Origin: Pseudoalteromonas umbrosa
GTDB lineage: Bacteria > Pseudomonadota > Gammaproteobacteria > Enterobacterales > Alteromonadaceae
DNA: 64,000 nt
Reading direction: 5' to 3'
Assembly: GCF_030125375.1 (NCBI RefSeq)
Contig: NZ_JASJUU010000007.1
Location: forward strand, 327,941-391,940
In this document: piece by piece, positions 9,224 through 16,538 of the stretch
How the letters are laid out: the number at the start of each line of letters is the position of its first letter
Position numbering within the stretch: position 1 is the first letter of the stretch
The notes under the pieces: generated by a model
Told to the model about the DNA's origin: nothing
Databases searched by the model: none
The model's input: only the letters and a program-made list of their open reading frames with translations
Made by a program: the position numbers and the translations under genes

Positions 9224-10303
9224 TTACTGCTCATCTTGCTTATCTGGTTCGTTTTCAGTGACAATGAGATGGCTATGATTATCAACACGTTGCTGCCATT
9301 TTTGTTTTGCAGCAGCTTGCATATCGCTGGTTTGCTCACGCTCATCAACAATGTCCATCCCCATCAAAGATTCAAGTAAATCTTCAAGCGTTACAATACC
9401 TTGAATATCGCCATATTCATCGATAACTAACGCAATATGAATGCGCTTTTCTAACAAGGTTTGGAACAAACTAGGAGCAGCTAAGGTTTCTGGTACCGTA
9501 TACAGCGGCTTCATTAATTTACTAATTTTATACTCTTCACCTAACCTGTGGTAAGCCAGCATAATGTCATTTTTATGCACAAAGCCCACAATGTCGTCGC
9601 TGTTCTGATCAAATACCAACACGCGAGAAAATGATACAGAGCCATGATCAGCAAGATAGTCATGTACTGTCATATCTTTATGTACTTTAAAAAGTACCGT
9701 TCTGGGCGTCATCAGGTTTTCTAATTTGGCATGCCTAAATTGCAACAAACTACGAATTGTTGCAGATTCTTCAGCCTGCAGTGCACCGGCTTGAGAGCCC
9801 ATTTCTGCCATAGCTTCTATTTCTTGACGAATATAAATGGACTCGTCGCCCTTCTTACCAATTAACTTGGTCAATTGATCAGACATCCATACGAAAGGTT
9901 TTAACAAGCGTACCATCCATACCAGTGCAAAGCTGACACTTGGTGTTAGCGCACGCCAGTATGTTGCACCGAGTGTTTTTGGGATAATTTCAGATAACAC
10001 CAATACCAATAAGGTCATCACTGCCGATGCAATACCTACAGCCGCATCACCAAAGACAACGGCAGCTTGTGCACCGACACCCGCTGCGCCTGCAGTGTGG
10101 GCAACGGTGTTAAGCGTCAAGATAGCCGCCAAAGGCTTATCAATATTTTCTTTTAACTTCTCTACTCTTGATGCCAAAGTTGGGTTTTGTTGCTTCATCA
10201 TCCCAACATGACTTGGCGTAATACTCAGTAGTACCGCCTCCATTACCGAGCACAAAAAAGAAATCGCGATAGCTAATAACATGTAGCTAATTAACAAAAA
10301 CAA
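9224..10303 (-). CDS. CNNM/DUF21 membrane protein with CBS pair (hemolysin-family)
   Basis: A 359-residue protein with a DUF21/CNNM membrane domain (residues 1-185, four hydrophobic segments, with EIIPKTLGATY typical of the family) followed by two CBS domains (about 200-320). It ends in a polar tail and lacks the CorC_HlyC C-terminal domain found in longer relatives such as YfjD. CNNM proteins are linked to Mg2+/Co2+ handling at the inner membrane; CBS pairs bind adenine nucleotides. The name hemolysin is historical and should not be taken as function. It is a single-gene unit divergent from the S9 peptidase. Confidence 0.9.
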   Translation of the reverse strand: MFLLISYMLLAIAISFLCSVMEAVLLSITPSHVGMMKQQNPTLASRVEKLKENIDKPLAAILTLNTVAHTAGAAGVGAQAAVVFGDAAVGIASAVMTLLVLVLSEIIPKTLGATYWRALTPSVSFALVWMVRLLKPFVWMSDQLTKLIGKKGDESIYIRQEIEAMAEMGSQAGALQAEESATIRSLLQFRHAKLENLMTPRTVLFKVHKDMTVHDYLADHGSVSFSRVLVFDQNSDDIVGFVHKNDIMLAYHRLGEEYKISKLMKPLYTVPETLAAPSLFQTLLEKRIHIALVIDEYGDIQGIVTLEDLLESLMGMDIVDEREQTSDMQAAAKQKWQQRVDNHSHLIVTENEPDKQDEQ

Positions 10304-10431
10304 GGTCTACTCCTCACGTGAAAACCATTCACTTATATCATAGCTGTACAGCATTTAATCGCACAGCGCATAGCATTCTTTATGAATATGTTATATTACC
10401 GCATATTATTTACCTACAATAGGCGCATACT

Positions 10432-12885
10432 ATGAAATTTAAGTCCGCGGTCACTTTACTCTTTTCCGCAATAGCTACGCAACTCAGCGCAGCGCCAATC
10501 GATCCTCAGAACATACAATTTATTGGTCCGATTGGTCAAAATATTCAAACTAAGCCGCATCATACTGGCCACCAATCAGCCATAGTCAATACGCTAATCA
10601 ATAAACTCAGTGCAGATAGCCCATCATTAGAGGTATTTGGTGAGCAAGTTAAGTGGCAACCACTTGCTGATGTCAATGCGTTAACAATGGGTGGACTACA
10701 GGCACTCAAACTTGAGTTTTCTACATCACGATTTGTACAAGGTAAACTGACTTTAGCAGGTATTGAGAAAGCTCATGTATTTTTAAATGGTCAACAGCTT
10801 GATGGAAAAAGCGCTTATCAGCTCAATGCTGTGACTGGCGACCACCAACTACTTATCGTCGCAGAGCAAGTCAGTGACTGGAAAAAAGTAGCGGTTGATT
10901 TTACTGGCACAGCAGAACACGACCAACTTAACTTTACCAGTAAAAGCACAAAGGCACTCTCTGCCAAGCAACTTTTCGATGCACCGACAATCAGTGCAAT
11001 CTCTGTCTCTCCTGATGCAAATTACTATGTTGCCACACAACAGCATTATCAGGATAACAAAGGCAATGCCGCACTGCGTGATACCGTACTTTACAATGAA
11101 GATGGTGACATTATTTATCGCCTAAACGGAGTGAGAGCTAACGCAGTAAGCTGGAGAGCGGACTCTAAAGTTGCGGTCTTTGTACAAAACAAGCAGTTAA
11201 AAACGCTCGATATTAAAACCCTGAAAGAAACCGTCATCGCGGAAGATTTAGATGGAGCCAGCGGGTTTAAATACTTTAATGACAATACCTTAATATTTTC
11301 ATGGACAAAAACAGCCCCTAAAGGTGATAAAATTGTAAAACATTACAAAGGGTTAGAAGACCGCTGGTCATACGCACGGAATATTACCCAAGTGTATTTA
11401 ATGGATATCAGCACGGGGCTTATTCAAGCTGTGACTGAACATGATCTCAGCCACTCCCTGAAAGATTTTGACGCCAAAAATAACCGCATTCTGGCCACTC
11501 GCTCACCAAAATATTATGCTGCACCAGCACACTACATGACAGAGCTGGTTGAATTTGATCTCAATACAAATAGCAGCAAAGTACTGGGTCAGTACGGTAC
11601 TTTTAACGATGCACGTTATGGTAACGATGGCATTTACGTGACCGCGGGTGCCGAATTTGGCAATGGTGCAGGCCGCGCGCTTGATGAAGGCGTATTGGCA
11701 AACAACTATGATACTCAACTCTTTTGGATGAACACCCAAGGCACTGATATAAAAGCACTTAGCAAAAAGTTTGATCCTTCTATTGAGTCATTCAAAGTCC
11801 TTAACAATGGTGACCTTGTACTAAAAGCGGTAGATGAAGATCGCAAAAAACTGTATTTATTTGATGAAAGTAAAAACAAATTCAAATCGCTAAAAACTAA
11901 AATGGACGTTGTCGACAAGTACAGTGTCGCTGATAAGCGCAGCCCTGTCGTCATTGCGGCTGGTACTACGGCATCAACACCGCAAAAGTTAGTGCAATTA
12001 AATGTGAAAAACAATCGTGTAAGCACACTTTGGGACTCTCAGCCAATCGCTTATAAACAAGCTGAAATTGCAACACTTGAAGAGTTTAACTTCACTAATT
12101 CAGCTGGCACTGAAATTAAAGGTCGTGTCTATATCCCGCACGGCTTAGATAAAAATAAGCAGCACCCAGCACTTATTTACTACTATGGCGGTACATCTCC
12201 GGTTTCTCGCGGGTTTACGGGCCGTTACCCATTTAATTTCTGGGCGACCAACGGCTATGTTGTTTACGTATTACAACCATCAGGTGCAACAGGTTTTGGT
12301 CAAGACTTCTCAGCAAAACATGTCAATGACTGGGGCAACAGAGCAGCTGATGACATCATTGAAGGCACCAACGCATTCTTAGACGCTTATCAGTTTGTTG
12401 ATAAAAAACGTTTGGGTAACCTAGGTGCCTCTTATGGTGGCTTTATGACGATGACTTTGGCGACCAAAACTGACATGTTCAGCGCATCGATTTCACATGC
12501 AGGTATTTCTAACCTAACGTCTTATTGGGGTCACGGTTGGTGGGGCTACCTATACTCAGCTGAGGCATCAAAGCACAGCTACCCTTGGAATAACAGCAAG
12601 CTTTACAGCCAACAAAGCCCTGTATTCAATGCTGACAAAGTAAAAACGCCATTACTATTGATCCATGGTGATGCTGACGTCAACGTCCCAGTTGGCGAAA
12701 GTCATATTATGTACACAGCGCTAAAAATGTTAAATCAAGACGTCGAGCTGATTGAATATAAAGGTGCAGATCATCAAATCTTCGCCAGAGACCGTCGTTT
12801 CCAATGGTGGGACACTATGCTCGCTTACTTTGATAAGCACCTAAAAGATGAGCCACAGTGGTGGCAACACATGTATGGTAAATAA
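10432..12885 (+). CDS. Secreted S9 family peptidase (DPP/prolyl-oligopeptidase type)
   Basis: An 817-residue exported serine peptidase. Residues 1-20 are a signal peptide ending ...LSA-AP. A beta-propeller region (about 180-550) precedes an alpha/beta hydrolase domain (about 560-810). The catalytic triad is readable: S667 in GASYGG, D749 in HGDADVNVP and H781 in GADHQIF. It should remove dipeptides or cleave short peptides in the periplasm, a common nutritional function in marine proteolytic bacteria. It is monocistronic with a clear terminator right behind it. A second, distinct S9 peptidase lies at 32906-35659. Confidence 0.92.
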   Translation: MKFKSAVTLLFSAIATQLSAAPIDPQNIQFIGPIGQNIQTKPHHTGHQSAIVNTLINKLSADSPSLEVFGEQVKWQPLADVNALTMGGLQALKLEFSTSRFVQGKLTLAGIEKAHVFLNGQQLDGKSAYQLNAVTGDHQLLIVAEQVSDWKKVAVDFTGTAEHDQLNFTSKSTKALSAKQLFDAPTISAISVSPDANYYVATQQHYQDNKGNAALRDTVLYNEDGDIIYRLNGVRANAVSWRADSKVAVFVQNKQLKTLDIKTLKETVIAEDLDGASGFKYFNDNTLIFSWTKTAPKGDKIVKHYKGLEDRWSYARNITQVYLMDISTGLIQAVTEHDLSHSLKDFDAKNNRILATRSPKYYAAPAHYMTELVEFDLNTNSSKVLGQYGTFNDARYGNDGIYVTAGAEFGNGAGRALDEGVLANNYDTQLFWMNTQGTDIKALSKKFDPSIESFKVLNNGDLVLKAVDEDRKKLYLFDESKNKFKSLKTKMDVVDKYSVADKRSPVVIAAGTTASTPQKLVQLNVKNNRVSTLWDSQPIAYKQAEIATLEEFNFTNSAGTEIKGRVYIPHGLDKNKQHPALIYYYGGTSPVSRGFTGRYPFNFWATNGYVVYVLQPSGATGFGQDFSAKHVNDWGNRAADDIIEGTNAFLDAYQFVDKKRLGNLGASYGGFMTMTLATKTDMFSASISHAGISNLTSYWGHGWWGYLYSAEASKHSYPWNNSKLYSQQSPVFNADKVKTPLLLIHGDADVNVPVGESHIMYTALKMLNQDVELIEYKGADHQIFARDRRFQWWDTMLAYFDKHLKDEPQWWQHMYGK

Positions 12886-12892
12886 AATCTTG

Positions 12893-12921
12893 TAGCAGCA
12901 CTTTAGTGCTGCTATTTTTTT
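12893..12921 (+). terminator. Rho-independent terminator of the S9 peptidase gene
   Basis: TAGCAGCACT (12893-12902), a 2-nt spacer and AGTGCTGCTA (12905-12914) form a perfect 10-bp stem followed by seven T. This is a textbook terminator 8 nt after the stop codon. Confidence 0.93.
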
Positions 12922-13044
12922 ATGTGCAAGTAATAAAAAGCTAGAACTATTTCATTATTTTTAAAAAGTGACTAAATAGCATACAAATTACTGTCGTATT
13001 TCATTAGAGTTTTTATATAAAAATAGATAACTTAGGGTTCTCAG

Positions 13045-13058
13045 CCGAGAATTCTCGG
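13045..13058. promoter_or_regulatory. Perfect 14-bp palindrome upstream of an orphan response regulator
   Basis: CCGAGAATTCTCGG is a perfect palindrome ending 40 bp before the start codon of the OmpR-type regulator, flanked by CTTAG (13031-13035) and CTAAG (13061-13065) in mirror orientation. Position and symmetry suit a dimeric operator, perhaps for autoregulation. OmpR-family proteins more often bind direct repeats, so another regulator is also possible. Confidence 0.5.
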
Positions 13059-13098
13059 TGCTAAGATAAAGATTAATTATTGAATAAGTTTCGAGACC

Positions 13099-13803
13099 AT
13101 GAGCATAAACGTATTGTTAGTCGAGGACGATGAGTTACTGACTAAAAGAGTCGAAAGTCACTTTGCACAAACGGAGTTTCATATCACTGTTGATAATACC
13201 GGTGCTCGAACCCTAGAGCACGTGCAGGAGCATGCCCAAAAAGGCACGCCATTTATGATGGCTATCATTGATATAGTATTGCCAGCCACCGACGGCCTGC
13301 AACTAGCTAAGGAACTTAATACATTAACCGATCTCGGTGTCATTATGTTGTCTAGCCGAGATTCGCAAGCAGACCGCATCGCAGGTTTAGCGCAAGGTGC
13401 TGACGACTATGTCTGCAAACCAGTCGATTTATTAGAACTTGAATTGCGTATGCGCGCACTTTATAAACGTTTAGCTGGCGCACGTAATGAAGATGAATCC
13501 GAAGAGTTCATCGAATATGCAGACTTCAAATTGCACCCTGACAACCGTACTTTGATCAACCCAAATGGCGATGAAGCGCGGCTCACCGAAGCAGAACATA
13601 AAGTACTTATCTGTCTCATTGCCAATGCGGGTAAAGCCACCTCTCGCGCAAAGATCTCTGAGGATATAGGTCAGCCAGATTGGAGCCCAAGCGATCGTAC
13701 TGTGGATGTATTAATAGGCAGACTTCGCAAAAAGCTGGGTGATGAAAAAGATCAAAAACGCATCGTTACTGTGCGTGGTAAAGGATATATGCTATCCACT
13801 TAG
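13099..13803 (+). CDS. OmpR/PhoB-type response regulator, orphan
   Basis: A 234-residue two-domain transcription regulator. The receiver domain (residues 1-125) has the acid residues E9-D10-D11 and phosphoacceptor D58 in IIDIVLP. The winged-helix DNA-binding domain (about 140-234) ends in the usual TVRGKGYML. No sensor kinase is adjacent: the next gene is comM on the opposite strand, overlapping by 4 bp. The partner kinase must therefore be encoded elsewhere. A palindrome 40 bp upstream may mediate autoregulation. The ATG at 13099 has only a weak ribosome-binding site (GAG 6 nt upstream). Confidence 0.93.
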   Translation: MSINVLLVEDDELLTKRVESHFAQTEFHITVDNTGARTLEHVQEHAQKGTPFMMAIIDIVLPATDGLQLAKELNTLTDLGVIMLSSRDSQADRIAGLAQGADDYVCKPVDLLELELRMRALYKRLAGARNEDESEEFIEYADFKLHPDNRTLINPNGDEARLTEAEHKVLICLIANAGKATSRAKISEDIGQPDWSPSDRTVDVLIGRLRKKLGDEKDQKRIVTVRGKGYMLST

Positions 13804-15311
13804 CGTGTAAGTTGTGAAAGCAGGCGCTCAAATGCACGATAGCTAAGCGCCTCTTTTAAGTCCGTCAGCATGATATCTTGATGTCTATTCAGATCGGCTA
13901 TGGTACGCGCAACTTTAACCACTCTATGGTAAGAACGTGGCGATAGATGCAGTTTTTCAGTCGCTTTTGCTAAATAGTCTGCAACCCCATCCAATAACAC
14001 ACAATACCTGTCTAACTCTTTACTTGAAAGCTGTGCATTGTCTTTACCTTGACGGCTAAGCGCAACCAACCGCGCCTGCTCAACCCGCCCTCGAATACAG
14101 GCGCTACTCTCAGCTTCTGCTTTTGACTGCAGTTCAGCAGTACTTAGCCTTGGTAACTCAATTTGCAAGTCAATACGGTCGATAAAGGGACCGGACACCT
14201 TGCTCAAATAGCGCAATACTTGCTCCGGTGTGGAACGCTTATCGTTGTGGCACCCTGTAGGACTTGGATTTAACGCCGCAATAAGTTGGAATCGCGCGGG
14301 AAAGTCCACTTGCTGGGCAGCTCTGGAAATATTCACCATGCCCGTTTCCATAGGCTCCCTTAAAGAGTCTAAAACTTTGCGTTCATACTCAGGTAATTCA
14401 TCCAAGAATAAAATGCCATTGTGTGCCAGAGAAATCTCCCCTGGTTTAGGCGTAGATGACCCGCCGACTAAAGCGACAGCAGAGCATGTGTGGTGTGGAG
14501 AACGAAAGGGCCGTTGACGCCATTGAGATGGGTCAATATTTTTACCGATGAGAGAATAAACCGACGCAGTTTCCAACGCTTGGTCAATTTGCATAGGCGG
14601 CATAATTGTAGGCATGCGCTGGGCTAACATAGACTTTCCAGTACCTGGCGGACCCAAAAATAAAACATTGTGTCCACCTGCTGCAGCAATTTCTAACACG
14701 CGCTTTGCAACCGCTTGGCCTTTGACTTCATTCATATCAATATGGGCGCTAAATTGATCTTCATCGGAGCACTCCATATGTTCATCAAAAGGCAACGCTT
14801 GCTGGCCGCCTAAATCCAACCATACATCTCGCAAACTCAACACGGACTTGCGTACACCGCTTGATACCAAGCTGGCCATCATTTGATTTGCTTTAGGAAT
14901 ATAACAACAACGCTGTGCATTCGCCGCCGCAATTAAAGCGGGAATAATCGCCGTCACCTCTCGGATCTCGCCTGTCAGTGCAAGCTCACCGTAAAATTCA
15001 TAACCCTCTGTTTGAGTATGATTAAGCTGCCCAGACGCCACGATAATGCCAATCGCAATGGCCAAGTCATATCTTCCCCCTTGCTTTGGTAAATCTGCTG
15101 GGGCCAAATTAACGGTAATACGTTGCTCAGGAAATAAAAAGTGACAATGGGCTAATGCACAGCGCACTCGCTCCTTAGACTCTTTAACGGACGCTTCTGG
15201 TAAGCCAACAATATTAAAGGCGGGTAAACCATTACTTAGATGAACTTCAACCGTGACAAGGGGCGCATCCACCCCCACTTGTGCACGTGTATAAATTTTT
15301 GCTAACGACAT
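13800..15311 (-). CDS. comM: ComM/YifB family AAA+ ATPase
   Basis: Matches the YifB/ComM family (Mg-chelatase-like AAA+) along its whole length. In naturally transformable gammaproteobacteria ComM is a hexameric helicase that promotes branch migration during integration of taken-up DNA. The N-terminal Lon-protease-like fold (residues 1-165: VTVEVHLSNGLP, NLAPADLPK) precedes the AAA+ module with Walker A GPPGTGKSML, Walker B ILFLDELPE, and the C-terminal Mg_chelatase_C helices. I chose the ATG at 15311 (MSLAKIYTRA) by comparison with E. coli YifB; a GTG four codons upstream is in frame. It is convergent with, and overlaps by 4 bp, the response regulator. Confidence 0.93.
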   Translation of the reverse strand: MSLAKIYTRAQVGVDAPLVTVEVHLSNGLPAFNIVGLPEASVKESKERVRCALAHCHFLFPEQRITVNLAPADLPKQGGRYDLAIAIGIIVASGQLNHTQTEGYEFYGELALTGEIREVTAIIPALIAAANAQRCCYIPKANQMMASLVSSGVRKSVLSLRDVWLDLGGQQALPFDEHMECSDEDQFSAHIDMNEVKGQAVAKRVLEIAAAGGHNVLFLGPPGTGKSMLAQRMPTIMPPMQIDQALETASVYSLIGKNIDPSQWRQRPFRSPHHTCSAVALVGGSSTPKPGEISLAHNGILFLDELPEYERKVLDSLREPMETGMVNISRAAQQVDFPARFQLIAALNPSPTGCHNDKRSTPEQVLRYLSKVSGPFIDRIDLQIELPRLSTAELQSKAEAESSACIRGRVEQARLVALSRQGKDNAQLSSKELDRYCVLLDGVADYLAKATEKLHLSPRSYHRVVKVARTIADLNRHQDIMLTDLKEALSYRAFERLLSQLTR

Positions 15312-15356
15312 CCATTGTCTCACAGTTAATTGATAAGCAACCTAATTGAACGCCGA

Positions 15357-15393
15357 TTTACCCAACTGCCTTTTACAGTGAGGCAGGGGTAAA
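15357..15393 (-). terminator. Hairpin between the TRIC-type gene and comM
   Basis: Nested repeats TTTACCC/GGGTAAA and CTGCCT/AGGCAG form one hairpin immediately after the stop of the upstream gene. No T-run follows, so it may be a weak or Rho-assisted terminator separating it from comM. Confidence 0.5.
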
Positions 15394-15394
15394 C

Positions 15395-16009
15395 CTAAGA
15401 ATTATATTTAAAAACATGTAGCACCAAATTCCATCTAATTGCCGCCAGACGTAACAACAAGATAGTCAACATCGACACCACCATAGTGACTTCTAGGGGC
15501 ACTTCAAAGTGTGTTAGCTGAGTATATATAATCCCACCGATAATGCAGGTAATGGCATACAGCTCGCCTTTTAACAACATTGGCATCTCATCAGCTAACA
15601 CATCTCGGATCACGCCACCAAAGCACCCAGTTAACACACCCATTATGATCACCGTTGTATCTGGCATTGCCAAGCTCATAGCTTTTTGCATGCCCATCAC
15701 TGCAAAAAATGCCAGTCCGAATGCATCAGCAACCAGTAGACGCTGCTTTGGCACTATTTTTTGTCGATTAAGCCACCAAATGCATAAAATTACAGCACTA
15801 AAAATAGCAATAAAATAGCTACTATCATGGAGCCAAAATACGGGAGTATCTAAAATCATATCTCGTATTGTGCCACCACCAATACCGGTTACAGTTGCCA
15901 GCACCACCACGCCAAATCCATCCATATGCTTACGGTGTGCCAACAAAGTACCTGAAATGGCAAAGACCATAACACCCAGTAAATCAAACCAGTGATATAG
16001 TTCAGTCAT
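15395..16009 (-). CDS. TRIC-family cation channel (YicG/UPF0126)
   Basis: A 204-residue membrane protein with seven hydrophobic segments and the UPF0126 duplicate motif: VTGIGGGTIRDMIL in the first half and LTGCFGGVIRDVLADEMP in the second. These glycine-rich repeats belong to the bacterial trimeric intracellular cation channel family (E. coli YicG/YadS type), which conduct K+ or Na+. Length and topology are normal. The gene is monocistronic, facing a 529-bp non-coding stretch upstream. Confidence 0.9.
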   Translation of the reverse strand: MTELYHWFDLLGVMVFAISGTLLAHRKHMDGFGVVVLATVTGIGGGTIRDMILDTPVFWLHDSSYFIAIFSAVILCIWWLNRQKIVPKQRLLVADAFGLAFFAVMGMQKAMSLAMPDTTVIIMGVLTGCFGGVIRDVLADEMPMLLKGELYAITCIIGGIIYTQLTHFEVPLEVTMVVSMLTILLLRLAAIRWNLVLHVFKYNS

Positions 16010-16538
16010 ACGCGCTTATCATCAATAACAGTAAAACCTAAATGGTAACTGACATCATCAATGCGCGCCAAGTATAAAAACCGCTTCACTCAGTAAAGCC
16101 TCCATGCGTATCACTCTTATCTTAGCAATCCATTGCCTTGATCGAACATAAAATGGGTCACCCAATTACGGACAGTTTGGCCACCCTCCCGTTCCCACAC
16201 TATTCGCCCTAAAACCTGTACAATCAATAAAAATAGGGAAGAGTGATACTCTCAGCAAGCGAGTGCTGCGTTTCAGCTAACGCAGTTGTATCAAGAGTCA
16301 CACTCTTGGTGTTTACTTCACTTCGCTCACTGGCGACAAAATTAGCAGGGGTGTTGGGAATTTTTCTTGCCAAATACAGAGCCTAAAAAATCAAAGAAAT
16401 AATAAAATTAATACTTTAAGAAAAACGTGGATGTACAGATTAGATAAATAAAATAATTAATTTTGAATTTAATTCGAGTGATGAAACAACTACATTGCCT
16501 CTGCCGGAGAGCAAGATACTCCGGCATCAATTTGGCTG
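16010..16538. other. 529-bp non-coding region with inverted repeats
   Basis: No credible gene or RNA was found. The region holds a hairpin (CTGCGTT at 16266-16272, complement at 16279-16285) and, on both sides of it, similar AGAGTG/CACTCT motifs (about 16226-16240 and 16292-16307) that together look like a folded element. Downstream of about 16370 it is very AT-rich. It could be a remnant of a small repetitive element or an untranslated regulatory region. Confidence 0.4.
16502..16526 (-). terminator. Hairpin after the M14 carboxypeptidase gene
   Basis: TGCCGGAG (16502-16509) and CTCCGGCA (16519-16526) form an 8-bp GC-rich stem 13 nt past the stop codon. It lacks a T-run on the minus strand, so the terminator call is moderate. 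Confidence 0.5.

Noticed and set aside
14230..14517. 95-codon plus-strand frame opposite comM
   Set aside because: Antisense shadow over the AAA+ core of comM.
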